A program made the translations under genes and the position numbers. From Cacconaster sp964598495 (GTDB taxonomy: Bacteria > Bacteroidota > Bacteroidia > Bacteroidales > UBA932): DNA of 53,096 nucleotides. The stretch spans positions 1-53,096 of the forward strand of contig CAZRBY010000013.1 of NCBI GenBank assembly GCA_964598495.1. Direction: 5' to 3'. The notes beneath the pieces were generated by a model. That model was not told where the DNA came from. It saw only the letters and a list, made by a program, of their open reading frames with translations, and made no database searches. This document shows, in pieces, positions 35,017 through 43,107 of this stretch. How positions within the stretch are numbered: the first letter of the stretch is position 1; each line of letters starts with the position of its first letter.

Positions 35017-35643
35017 ATGGAATTGAAAGTATACAAAATTGACGGAACGGAATCCGGCAAATCAGTTGTTCTCGATGATGCGATTTTCGCAATCGAGCCT
35101 AATGATGACGCTATCTATCTTGACGTTAAGCAGTATCTTGCCAACCGGCGTCAAGGTACCCATAAGACAAAGGAGCGTTGGGAAATCTCATACAGCACCA
35201 AGAAGTTGGGTAGGCAGAAAGGTGGTGGCGGAGCACGCCATGGCAGTATTAAAGCCAACATCTTCGTAGGCGGCGGAACCACTTTTGGTCCCAAACCCCG
35301 TGACTACAGGTTCAAACTCAACAAAAAACTCAAACAGCTTGCACGTTTCTCCGCTTTGACTTACAAAGCAAAAGATAATGCAATAACAATGGTTGAGCCC
35401 TTTACAATGGATGCTCCCAAGACCAAAGAGTTTATCAAGATTCTTGACAACCTCAAGGCAAATGGAAGAAAAACCCTTGTGGTGCTTCCCGAAAATTCAA
35501 ACAATATTTACTTATCGTCCCGCAATCTTCCGGAAGTGAAGGTCATCACTGTAGATGAGATCAACACCTACACCCTGATCAATGCCAACCACCTCGTGAT
35601 GGTTGACGGAGTTCAGGACATTCTGGTTGAAAGACGCAAATAA
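35017..35643 (+). CDS. rplD: 50S ribosomal protein L4
   Basis: L4 (208 residues) binds domain I of 23S rRNA and lines the exit tunnel. The diagnostic motifs QYLANRRQGTHKTKER, the tunnel loop GRQKGGGGARHGS and GPKPRDYRFKLNKK are intact. The gene starts five bases after rplC. In E. coli L4 autoregulates the S10 operon, but whether that applies to this promoter is unknown. Confidence 0.97.
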   Translation: MELKVYKIDGTESGKSVVLDDAIFAIEPNDDAIYLDVKQYLANRRQGTHKTKERWEISYSTKKLGRQKGGGGARHGSIKANIFVGGGTTFGPKPRDYRFKLNKKLKQLARFSALTYKAKDNAITMVEPFTMDAPKTKEFIKILDNLKANGRKTLVVLPENSNNIYLSSRNLPEVKVITVDEINTYTLINANHLVMVDGVQDILVERRK

Positions 35644-35653
35644 CAAAAGAACG

Positions 35654-35944
35654 ATGGGAATTTTAATTAAGCCAGTAGTAACTGAAAAGATGACGATTCA
35701 AGGCGATAAATTGAATCGATACGCTTTTATCGTTGACCGCGACGCCAATAAGTTGGAGATCAAACAAGCGGTTGAGCAAATGTATGGTGTTTCAGTAATT
35801 GATGTCAATACTGTAAATTACCACGGAAAACGTAAAAGCCGCTACACGACAGCAGGTATGTTGACAGGCCGTACAAATCACTATAAGAAGGCATTTGTGA
35901 CATTGGCCGGAGATGATAAGATAGACTTCTATAGTAACATTTAA
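35654..35944 (+). CDS. rplW: 50S ribosomal protein L23
   Basis: L23 (96 residues) sits at the exit of the ribosomal tunnel and docks trigger factor and SRP. MGILIKPVVTEKMT, YAFIVDRDANKLEIKQAVE and the VNTVNYHGKRKSRY loop are typical of Bacteroidota L23. I chose the ATG at 35654, ten bases after the rplD stop, over an in-frame start at 35603 inside rplD. Confidence 0.96.
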   Translation: MGILIKPVVTEKMTIQGDKLNRYAFIVDRDANKLEIKQAVEQMYGVSVIDVNTVNYHGKRKSRYTTAGMLTGRTNHYKKAFVTLAGDDKIDFYSNI

Positions 35945-35948
35945 GGCC

Positions 35949-36779
35949 ATGGCAGTACGTAAATTCAAACCGGTAACCCCCGGACAAAGAAATAAGGTGA
36001 TCAGCGCTTTCGACGATATCACCTGCACAACCCCTGAAAAGTCCCTTCTAAAGCCAATTAAGCGCACGGGCGGACGCAACAACCAGGGTAAGATGACAAT
36101 GCGCTATATTGGTGGCGGTCACAAGAAAATGTATCGAGTAATCGACTTCCATCGTGACAAGGACCAATATACGGCAACTGTCAAGACTATCGAATACGAC
36201 CCCAATCGCAGTGCACGTATTGCATTGGTAGTATATGGTGATGGCGAGAAACGCTACATCATCGCTCCAAACGGTATCAAGGTAGGCCAGGTGATCGCTT
36301 CCGGTCCCGGTGTCGCCCCTGAAATCGGTAACACTCTTCCTCTATCGGAAATTCCTCTCGGTACATTGGTACACAACATCGAGCTCCGTCCCGGTTGTGG
36401 TGCCGCTATGGCACGCAGCGCCGGTACGTTTGCGCAGCTTACAGCACGTGAAGGCGGCCATGCCATTCTTCGTCTCCCTTCCGGAGAGACACGCATGGTA
36501 CTGGTAACCTGCCGCGCCACTGTAGGTACAGTGTCCAACCCCGACCACAGCTTGGAGTCTCATGGTAAAGCCGGCCGCAAACGCTGGCTCGGTCGCAGAC
36601 CCCGCACCCGCGGCGTCGTAATGAATCCCGTGGATCACCCTATGGGTGGCGGTGAAGGCCGCGCCTCCGGTGGGCACCCCCGTTCACGTAAAGGTTTACC
36701 GGCTAAGGGATACAAGACACGCAACCCCAAGAAGATTTCCAACAAATTCATCATTGAAAGAAGAAAAAGAAAGAAATAA
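35949..36779 (+). CDS. rplB: 50S ribosomal protein L2
   Basis: L2 (276 residues) supports subunit association and peptidyl transfer. It shows MAVRKFKPVTPGQRN, RNNQGKMTMRYIGGGHKK, the GCGAAMARSAGT segment and the C-terminal loop HPMGGGEGRASGGHPRS with the conserved histidine. The protein ends in a basic tail (IIERRKRKK). Start is four bases after rplW. Confidence 0.97.
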   Translation: MAVRKFKPVTPGQRNKVISAFDDITCTTPEKSLLKPIKRTGGRNNQGKMTMRYIGGGHKKMYRVIDFHRDKDQYTATVKTIEYDPNRSARIALVVYGDGEKRYIIAPNGIKVGQVIASGPGVAPEIGNTLPLSEIPLGTLVHNIELRPGCGAAMARSAGTFAQLTAREGGHAILRLPSGETRMVLVTCRATVGTVSNPDHSLESHGKAGRKRWLGRRPRTRGVVMNPVDHPMGGGEGRASGGHPRSRKGLPAKGYKTRNPKKISNKFIIERRKRKK

Positions 36780-36801
36780 CGGAATTAAACTTTAGAAGAT
36801 T

Positions 36802-37068
36802 ATGAGTCGTTCACTTAGAAAAGGTCCTTATATTCAGGACAGTTTGGAAAAAAGAATACTCGCCATGAATGATGGCAGTATGAAAAAGGAAGTCATAAAG
36901 ACCTGGTCAAGATCCAGTATGATTTCGCCGGACTTTGTGGGACACACTATCGCTGTTCACAACGGAAACAAGTTTGTTCCGGTATATGTTACAGAGAACA
37001 TGGTTGGTCACAAACTCGGAGAATTTGCACCGACACGCACCTTCAAAGGTCACTCGGGTAATCGTTAA
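36802..37068 (+). CDS. rpsS: 30S ribosomal protein S19
   Basis: This 88-residue small-subunit head protein binds 16S rRNA with S13. The motifs MSRSLRKGPY, IKTWSRSSMISPDFVGHTIAVHNG and GEFAPTRTFKGHSG are complete. Its length matches Bacteroidota orthologues. Confidence 0.97.
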   Translation: MSRSLRKGPYIQDSLEKRILAMNDGSMKKEVIKTWSRSSMISPDFVGHTIAVHNGNKFVPVYVTENMVGHKLGEFAPTRTFKGHSGNR

Positions 37069-37090
37069 CATTTAAAAAGAGAAGATTACA

Positions 37091-37522
37091 ATGGGATCTA
37101 GAAAAAGAGAGATGGCCGAAAGGCTGAAAGAAATAAAGAAACAGACAGCTATTGCAAAGCTGAATGATATTCCTACTTCACCTCGCAAGATGCGTTTGGT
37201 TGCTGACATTATCAGGGGTGTAGAGGTCAACCGTGCTTTGGATATTCTTAAATATTCAAAGAAAGAGGCAGCTATCCGCCTTGAGAAACTCGTACGCAGC
37301 GCTATTGCCAACTGGGAAGTTAAAAATGAAGCTGACCGCAAAGAGTTGGAAAATGGAAATGTGTACATCAAGAGCATCATGGTAGGACAGGGCCGCACTC
37401 TAAAACGCATTCGTACAGCCCCCCAGGGCCGTGCAGCGCGTATCCGCAAGCGTTCAAACCACGTTACCATAGTGCTTGATACTAAAAAAACCGTTAAACC
37501 AGCAACAACTGAGGAGGCATAA
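37091..37522 (+). CDS. rplV: 50S ribosomal protein L22
   Basis: L22 (143 residues) contacts all domains of 23S rRNA, and its hairpin lines the exit tunnel. Core motifs are IPTSPRKMRLVADIIRG, IRLEKLVRSAIANWEVKN, then the hairpin APQGRAARIRKRSNHVTI. The C-terminal end (KKTVKPATTEEA) is a short extension. The stop is two bases before rpsC. Confidence 0.96.
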   Translation: MGSRKREMAERLKEIKKQTAIAKLNDIPTSPRKMRLVADIIRGVEVNRALDILKYSKKEAAIRLEKLVRSAIANWEVKNEADRKELENGNVYIKSIMVGQGRTLKRIRTAPQGRAARIRKRSNHVTIVLDTKKTVKPATTEEA

Positions 37523-37524
37523 AA

Positions 37525-38294
37525 ATGGGACAAAAAACTAACCCTATCAGCAATCGTATAGGCATTATCCGTGGCTGGGACTCCAACTGGTACGGTGACT
37601 ATGCCAGCAGGATTCTCGAAGATGCAAAGATTCGTGAATATCTAAATACTCGTCTTGCAAAGGCAAGCTTGTCAAAGATCGTTATCGAGCGTACTTTGAA
37701 ACTCATCACTGTTACCATCCACACCGCACGTCCGGGTGTTATTATCGGCAAGGGCGGCCAGGAGGTTGACAAACTGAAAGAGGAATTGAAGAAAGTTTGC
37801 AACAAAGAGGTGCAAATAAATATTTTTGAGGTGAAACGTCCCGAGGTTGATGCCAATATCGTTGCCAAANNNNNNNNNNACGTGTTTCCTATCGTAGGGC
37901 AGTCAAGATGGCAATTGCATCTACAATGCGCGTAGGTGCAGAAGGTATCAAAGTGCTTATCAGCGGCCGCCTCGGTGGTGCTGAAATGGCAAGAAGCGAG
38001 CTCTACAAAGAGGGTCGTACTCCTCTTCATACTTTCCGTGCCGACATTGACTATGCTTTGGCAGAGGCTAACACTAAAGTTGGTGTTCTCGGCATTAAAG
38101 TATGGATCTGCAACGGTGAAGTTTATGGAAAACGTGATCTCTCACCTAACACAGGTATTTCTGCCAACGCAGCATCAGCACAGCCACAAAGCCGCGGTAG
38201 TGAACGTCGTGGTCGCAGTGGTGGCGGACGCGGTGGTGAACGTCGTGGTCGTAGTGGTGGCGGACGTACCCGTCAATCAAGAGATAGCGAATAA
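37525..38294 (+). CDS. rpsC: 30S ribosomal protein S3, interrupted by an assembly gap
   Basis: S3 binds the mRNA entry site. The N-terminal half (MGQKTNPISNRIGIIRGWDSNW-like start, KH domain with HTARPGVIIGKGGQEVDKL) reads in frame up to IVAK before ten N bases. After the gap the S3 sequence continues in another frame with RVSYRRAVKMAIASTMR, GAEGIKVLISGRLGGAEMAR and GIKVWICNGEVYGK. The expected missing piece is about nine codons (a NIAxQLEG-like segment), so the N run does not show the true gap length and the gene is almost certainly intact. The C-terminus is an Arg/Gly-rich tail (RGGERRGRSGGGR) from a tandem 36-base repeat. Unlike the usual order, rplP does not follow. Confidence 0.93.
37870..37879. 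other. Assembly gap (10 N) within rpsC
   Basis: Ten N bases separate two S3 fragments in different frames. Comparison with S3 family sequence suggests that roughly 25-30 real bases belong here. Confidence 0.95.
38196..38267 (+). repeat. Two tandem 36-base repeats encoding the Arg/Gly tail of S3
   Basis: Units 38196-38231 and 38232-38267 both follow GGTrGTGAACGTCGTGGTC, GyAGTGGTGGCGGACGy and differ at only three positions. They encode GxERRGRSGGGR twice, in frame. Confidence 0.9.
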
Positions 38295-38356
38295 CCAAGA
38301 AGTTCTATATCTAATATTAGAAAATACTCAATACTAGATACTCAGAACTCCAAATT

Positions 38357-38386
38357 AAAAACGGCCTTACAAAAAGGCCGTTTTTT
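38357..38386 (+). terminator. Rho-independent terminator after rpsC
   Basis: AAAACGGCCTT and AAGGCCGTTTT form an 11-base stem with a six-base loop followed by T's. It closes the shortened ribosomal cluster 62 bases after rpsC. Confidence 0.85.
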
Positions 38387-38414
38387 ATATCCGGTATTTC
38401 TCCCTATTTTTGTT

Positions 38415-38422
38415 TATATTTG
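38415..38422 (+). promoter_or_regulatory. Probable -7 element of the efflux operon promoter
   Basis: TATATTTG matches TAnnTTTG and lies 25 bases before the ATG of the TolC-like gene. The -33 region is T-rich without a clean TTTG. Confidence 0.45.
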
Positions 38423-38447
38423 TGTTTTAGTAGGTAGGAAAAGTTTT

Positions 38448-39749
38448 ATGCAACGGTTATTGATTTCAGCGGTGACTGCCGCTATGATGGTGATGGCAGC
38501 AATTTGTGCCAGAGCACAGCAGAGTGGCATGACGAATAAGGTGCTTACACTGGAGGAGTGCCGTACTATGGCACGCGGAGCTATCGGAGATAGTCGCAAT
38601 GCAGCTCTTGTGCGACAAGGTGCTGAAATACGTGGCAGCATACTCAAAAGGACAATCCTCCCGCAGATCTCTGCAGGCGGCTTTACATCGTACCAGACAC
38701 ATACGCCAGATATGGGTGCTCTGGTCAATCACCAGATTGACTTCAAGAAACTTTCCAAATGGCAGTACGGCGGCTTTCTGCTTTTCGGACAAAACATCTA
38801 CGATGGAGGCGAGTACCGTACAAGACGTTTGCTCAACAATCTGGCAAAAGAGGCAGAGCTTCTGGATATAGAGCAGAAGGCACTTCAGACAGAAAACATA
38901 GCTGACGAGCTTTACTTCAATGCACTCCTGGCTGAAAAGAGCCTCGAAATCCTCAAAACAGCTCACGATAGACTCCAAAATGATTTAAAGAGTATAAAAT
39001 CACTTTTTGCCGAAGGTTCAATCTATCGCAAGGATGTAATGATGATGGAGATGCAATTGCTTGAAAGCAGCCACAGAATTTCCGGTCTGGAGATTGAAAG
39101 AGAGAAATGCCTCTCATTGCTCTCCACCCTCACCGGTAGCGAAATAACTCCTGACACCAAGCTCGAAATGCCATCACGCGACCTTATTGAGGCAGTAACC
39201 GAAGATCCCACGATCAGGAAAATCGATGTCCGCAGCGGACAGATTGATGCCGGCAGGCGGCTCTCTCTCTCAAAAGTACTCCCCAGGATTGAATTATATG
39301 CACTCGGCCACTATGGCAAATGGGGAATGGATGTCTTTTCAGACGACCCTCTTCTCTCCGGATTGGCAGGCGTTGCCATTATAATTCCCATCTCCGACTG
39401 GCGCACACACCACCGAAATAAGGCTCTCTCTGTCAATGAACAAAGTCGCTTGGAGTTATTCAGGACTAACCTCGAACTGCAGACTGAAATCAAACGCACC
39501 GAAATTGAAAGAGAGATCGCAGCTTGTGAGGAATTGGAAAAACAGGCTGCAGAAATGGCTGCAGGATATCGCGAACTGGCAGACGAACTGCGTTTGATGA
39601 TGCAAAAAGGCGAAATATCCGAGAACGAATATCTTACCGCACTCAATATGCAGACACAGGCCGAACTCGGTAGGGAATACCACAGAATTGAAAAAATCCG
39701 TAAAATTATCCTCAGCCACCGCATCTTTATTGATAATCCCGACAATTGA
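38448..39749 (+). CDS. TolC-family outer membrane efflux protein
   Basis: This 433-residue outer membrane channel has signal peptide MQRLLISAVTAAMMVMAAICARAQ and the duplicated helical hairpin pattern of TolC: LTLEECRTMARG at the start, long amphipathic helices (for example EAELLDIEQKALQTENIADELYFNALLA around 140-165 and LELQTEIKRTEIEREIAACEELEKQA around 345-370) and short barrel strands between. It opens an operon in which the adaptor, two ATPases and two permeases follow with overlaps, so it should form the exit duct of that pump. It is shorter than E. coli TolC but normal for Bacteroidota members. Confidence 0.88.
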   Translation: MQRLLISAVTAAMMVMAAICARAQQSGMTNKVLTLEECRTMARGAIGDSRNAALVRQGAEIRGSILKRTILPQISAGGFTSYQTHTPDMGALVNHQIDFKKLSKWQYGGFLLFGQNIYDGGEYRTRRLLNNLAKEAELLDIEQKALQTENIADELYFNALLAEKSLEILKTAHDRLQNDLKSIKSLFAEGSIYRKDVMMMEMQLLESSHRISGLEIEREKCLSLLSTLTGSEITPDTKLEMPSRDLIEAVTEDPTIRKIDVRSGQIDAGRRLSLSKVLPRIELYALGHYGKWGMDVFSDDPLLSGLAGVAIIIPISDWRTHHRNKALSVNEQSRLELFRTNLELQTEIKRTEIEREIAACEELEKQAAEMAAGYRELADELRLMMQKGEISENEYLTALNMQTQAELGREYHRIEKIRKIILSHRIFIDNPDN

Positions 39750-39754
39750 CGACT

Positions 39755-40642
39755 ATGAAACACTTCTCTATACTTTTTATCGTTGCTCTTCTGCTTGTTT
39801 CCTGTAAACAGGATAACCAGCCTGACGGCTATGGCCTTTTTTACAACATTGAATGGACCGTCTCGGCAGATGCCGACGGCAGGGTAACCGATCTTAAAGT
39901 CGAAGAGGGCACTCCCCTCAGTCGCGGAGAGGTTGTAGGCCATATAGACACCACCCTGCTGGTACTCCAACGCAATAATCTCGTCTCGCAGATGGCTGCG
40001 CTCAGAGCAACAATGCCAAAGGAGGCAATCCAAATAGAGGCCTATACCAGTGAGAAAGATGCTCTGGTGAAAGAACTTGAAAGGGTACGCAATCTTGTGG
40101 CGTCAGGATCGCTGGACTCCAAGAAACTGGAACAGACTCAGGACAAGATTTCCATTCTGGAGAGCAGAATAGAAGCAGCTCGTGCGCAGCTCAAACAGCA
40201 GTCAGCTTCCGTGTTGGCGCAAATTGAGGTGCTCGTTTCCCAAAAACACATGATTGATGAACAGATCAGACGCTGCACTATACATTCGCCTGAAGATGGA
40301 ATTGTAGTAACTAAATATCTCAACGAACATGAGTATGTACTCATAGGCCGCCCCATATTCAAACTGGCCCGCACCGACAAGATGGTCTTCAAGTGCTGGC
40401 TTGACGGTGCAACTCTGACAAAGGTCAATTTGGGTGACAGCGTTACCGTTATTACAGACGGCCCTGACGGTACTCTGACAGAGCATAAGGGTAGTGTAAT
40501 CTACATTTCCGAGCACTCGGAGTACGCCCCCAACCACATACAGACAAGAGACAATCGCACACGTCTGGTATATATGGTAAAAATTGAGGTACCCAATGAT
40601 GGTACTCTGCGTGCCGGTCTGCCTGCCGAACTCCACATATGA
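39755..40642 (+). CDS. HlyD-family periplasmic adaptor lipoprotein
   Basis: This membrane-fusion protein would bridge the inner membrane ABC transporter and TolC. From the ATG at 39755 it has 295 residues; an in-frame TTG at 39746 overlaps the tolC-like stop and is less likely. The signal peptide MKHFSILFIVALLLVSC ends in a lipobox. The biotinyl-lipoyl half-motifs are visible: ADGRVTDLKVEEGTPLSRGEVVGHID near residue 40 and TIHSPEDGIVVTKYLNEHEYV near 180, flanking a coiled-coil hairpin (residues 75-165). A beta-barrel domain follows (DSVTVITDG and TRLVYMVKIEV) and the end is RAGLPAELHI. It overlaps the first ATPase gene by ATGA. Confidence 0.9.
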   Translation: MKHFSILFIVALLLVSCKQDNQPDGYGLFYNIEWTVSADADGRVTDLKVEEGTPLSRGEVVGHIDTTLLVLQRNNLVSQMAALRATMPKEAIQIEAYTSEKDALVKELERVRNLVASGSLDSKKLEQTQDKISILESRIEAARAQLKQQSASVLAQIEVLVSQKHMIDEQIRRCTIHSPEDGIVVTKYLNEHEYVLIGRPIFKLARTDKMVFKCWLDGATLTKVNLGDSVTVITDGPDGTLTEHKGSVIYISEHSEYAPNHIQTRDNRTRLVYMVKIEVPNDGTLRAGLPAELHI

Positions 40643-41349
40643 TCCGTGCCGAAGGCATATCCAAGTGGTACGGCCGTTTTCAAGCGTTGTACGATCTCAC
40701 CTTCAATGTAGAGGAAGGGAGTATTGTTTCCATGATCGGAGCCAACGGAGCCGGCAAATCCACCCTTTTTGATATTATTACCACTCTCGACAGCGATTTC
40801 AAGGGAAAAATGTTGGTCGGCGGACATGACACCAGACGGCATAAGAGCGCCATTCGCAAGCTAACGGGCTATGTCCCCGGTACTTTTTCGCTCTATAGCG
40901 ACCTGACGGTTATGGAGAATGTGGATTTCTTTGCAAATGCCTACGGGTGTGGCAGGGAGGCACTCCATAAGATGACTCCTCGCATTTGGAGTTCTCTCGA
41001 GCAATTTGCCGGATACCGTGCAAGTCAGCTTTCCGGAGGTATGAGGCAGAAACTCACTCTTTGTTGTGCGACAGTCCATTCTCCCTCAATACTTCTGCTT
41101 GATGAGCCCACTACCGGTATCGACCCTCTCTCGAGATGGGAGCTCTGGCAAGAGCTGCTGGCTCTGAGGGAACAAGGTATCACAATAGTCATGAGTACGC
41201 ACTATCTGGATGAGGCTGCGCGTGCCGACAAGGTGATGTTGCTTGATAAGGGCAGACTCATCTCATACGACACTCCTAAGAATCTCACACCGGGCGAAAA
41301 GAGTCTTGAAGATGTCTTCATCAAATTTCTGGAAAGCACGGATGAATAG
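40639..41349 (+). CDS. ABC transporter ATP-binding protein, efflux type (first)
   Basis: This 236-residue nucleotide-binding protein has Walker A GANGAGKST (residues 34-42), signature LSGGMRQK near 132, Walker B LLLDEPTTGIDPLSRWELW and the switch histidine in STHYLDEA. The sequence resembles the drug/ABC-2 exporter class (CcmA/YbhF-like). The start ATG overlaps the adaptor stop (ATGA at 40639-40642), and its 3' end overlaps the next ATPase by eight bases. Confidence 0.93.
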   Translation: MIRAEGISKWYGRFQALYDLTFNVEEGSIVSMIGANGAGKSTLFDIITTLDSDFKGKMLVGGHDTRRHKSAIRKLTGYVPGTFSLYSDLTVMENVDFFANAYGCGREALHKMTPRIWSSLEQFAGYRASQLSGGMRQKLTLCCATVHSPSILLLDEPTTGIDPLSRWELWQELLALREQGITIVMSTHYLDEAARADKVMLLDKGRLISYDTPKNLTPGEKSLEDVFIKFLESTDE

Positions 41350-42028
41350 AATTCTCACCATATCGTCCCTCAATAAGCGCTTCGGCTCCCTTATGGCTGT
41401 CCGCGACTTCTCCCTGACCCTGGAGAAAGGGGAAGTGGTAGGAATTTTCGGCGCCAACGGTGCCGGAAAAACGACTCTTATCAGGATGATTATCGGACTT
41501 ACGAGACCCACTTCCGGTGAATTCATCATAGCACCGGAATGTCGAATCGGCTACATGAGCCAATCATTTTCTCTTGTTGGAACTCTGACGGTGATGGAGA
41601 ATTTTGAGTTTTACGGTGCTCTCTACAATCTGCCGCAACAGGAATTTGTGCATCAGAGAGATCGTTTTATCGCTCATTTCAATATGGAGGACTATCTGAA
41701 TGTTCGAACCGACAGATTGCCTGCCGGCAGAAAACAATTGCTTGCCTTCTCCATTTCACGACTCCACTCCCCGACCTTGCTGCTACTTGACGAGCCCACT
41801 TCCGGACTTGATCTTCTCAATCGTAAACGCCTTTGGGAAGCCGTTCGAGATGCCGCAGACGAAGGGATAGCCATTCTGGTGAGTACCCACTACCTTGATG
41901 ATGCATTTCATTGTGACAATATGGTGATGATGGAGCACGGGACCATCAAGGCCTACGGAACTCCCGTCGACTTAGCTGCCGAGGCCGGAGGCGACCTTAT
42001 CAACTTGTTTTTGGAGGAGGTCAGATGA
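41342..42028 (+). CDS. ABC transporter ATP-binding protein, efflux type (second), degenerate signature
   Basis: From the ATG at 41342 (MNRILTISSLNKRFG) the protein has 228 residues. It has Walker A GANGAGKTT, Q-loop region MSQSFSLVG, Walker B LLLLDEPTSGLD and a switch STHYLDDA. The ABC signature is LPAGRKQ instead of LSGGQ; a similar LPLGxKQ variant is common in the YbhF/RbbA class. An in-frame upstream start at 41243 lies within the first ATPase gene and is not used here. Tandem ATPases followed by two permeases imply a heteromeric exporter. Confidence 0.92.
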   Translation: MNRILTISSLNKRFGSLMAVRDFSLTLEKGEVVGIFGANGAGKTTLIRMIIGLTRPTSGEFIIAPECRIGYMSQSFSLVGTLTVMENFEFYGALYNLPQQEFVHQRDRFIAHFNMEDYLNVRTDRLPAGRKQLLAFSISRLHSPTLLLLDEPTSGLDLLNRKRLWEAVRDAADEGIAILVSTHYLDDAFHCDNMVMMEHGTIKAYGTPVDLAAEAGGDLINLFLEEVR

Positions 42029-43107
42029 GAGGTATTTGGACAGTCGCACGCAAGGAGTTGTCGCACATCTTGAGGGATAAGGTGAGCGGCCTTATCCTGT
42101 TTGCTCTTCCGGCGCTGTTTTTCATCACCATAGGATTTGCCATTTCGATTGACATACAGCGTATCGACCTTGCCATTGCCAACACTGCAGGGCCGAAAGC
42201 AAACGAAGTGGTGAATCATTTATGCAACATGGACAAAGTCGGCAAAGTAGTGATGCTCGATTCACCCTCGCAAGTGGAAGAGTCTTTCGCGCGAGACGGT
42301 ATATCGGCTGCAATTGTCATCAGTGAAGGAGAATGGGGCTACAATGTGCCCTTCAAATTTGACCTCTTCATCGACTGCTCCTTCGCAACAAATATTCTTG
42401 CAATCAAAAACCCCATCAACTCTGCCATAAAGAGTTCTCTTATCGGGCCCGGTAACGACGCTCCCTTTACCATAAGATATCTTTACAATGCCGACCTCAA
42501 CCGAAGAATGGCCACCATTCCCGGAATAATAATGATAATCCTGATAGTGGTTTCAACCATGATTTTCAGCATAAGCATCAACAAAGAAAAGGTTCATGGC
42601 ACATCACGGCTACTCTCTCTTACTCCTTTGGAACCTATCAGAATTGTCATTGGCAAAATTATTCCCTATTTTCTGATATCGCTGGTACATATATCCTATC
42701 TTATTTTTTTGGGACAATCGGTATTCGGACTCGGGATTAACGGCAGTTTTCTGCTCTATTTCCTTTTCTGCGCCCTCTTTTCCTTCAATTCGATGATGCT
42801 CGGATTGCTTGTCGGTTCTTATTGCAAGACTTACGAAGCGGCTCTTATCATTTGCTGGTTTTTTATATTCACGCCAAACCTGTTTCTTTCGGGGTTCGTC
42901 ATGCCTGTCAGCAGTATGCCCGAAATGATGCAGAGAGTTGCCCGGCTTTACAACGGATATCACTTCATCGAAGGATATAGAGGTATAGCGTACAAAGGAA
43001 CGGGCTTTGCCGAAAATCTACCCTATATCCTATTCCTGACAATTCAGGGCTTAGTTGCATTTATCATCGCCCTGCTGGGTTTTTCACGCCGTTATTCCAA
43101 ATCCTGA
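42025..43107 (+). CDS. ABC-2 type permease of the efflux operon (first)
   Basis: This 360-residue inner membrane protein has an N-terminal span (LILFALPALFFITIGFAI), a periplasmic domain (about 40-165) and five C-terminal spans (from IPGIIMIILIVVSTMIFSI), the ABC2_membrane_3/YhhJ arrangement. SINKEKVHGTSRLLSLTPLEPIRIVIGK is the typical coupling segment (ExxxGTxxxLLxTP). It overlaps the second ATPase gene by four bases and the next permease by one base (TGATG). Confidence 0.92.
   Translation: MRGIWTVARKELSHILRDKVSGLILFALPALFFITIGFAISIDIQRIDLAIANTAGPKANEVVNHLCNMDKVGKVVMLDSPSQVEESFARDGISAAIVISEGEWGYNVPFKFDLFIDCSFATNILAIKNPINSAIKSSLIGPGNDAPFTIRYLYNADLNRRMATIPGIIMIILIVVSTMIFSISINKEKVHGTSRLLSLTPLEPIRIVIGKIIPYFLISLVHISYLIFLGQSVFGLGINGSFLLYFLFCALFSFNSMMLGLLVGSYCKTYEAALIICWFFIFTPNLFLSGFVMPVSSMPEMMQRVARLYNGYHFIEGYRGIAYKGTGFAENLPYILFLTIQGLVAFIIALLGFSRRYSKS

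Noticed and set aside
38196..38267. CRISPR-like direct repeat
   Set aside because: The two units are adjacent without spacers and code in frame for the S3 tail.
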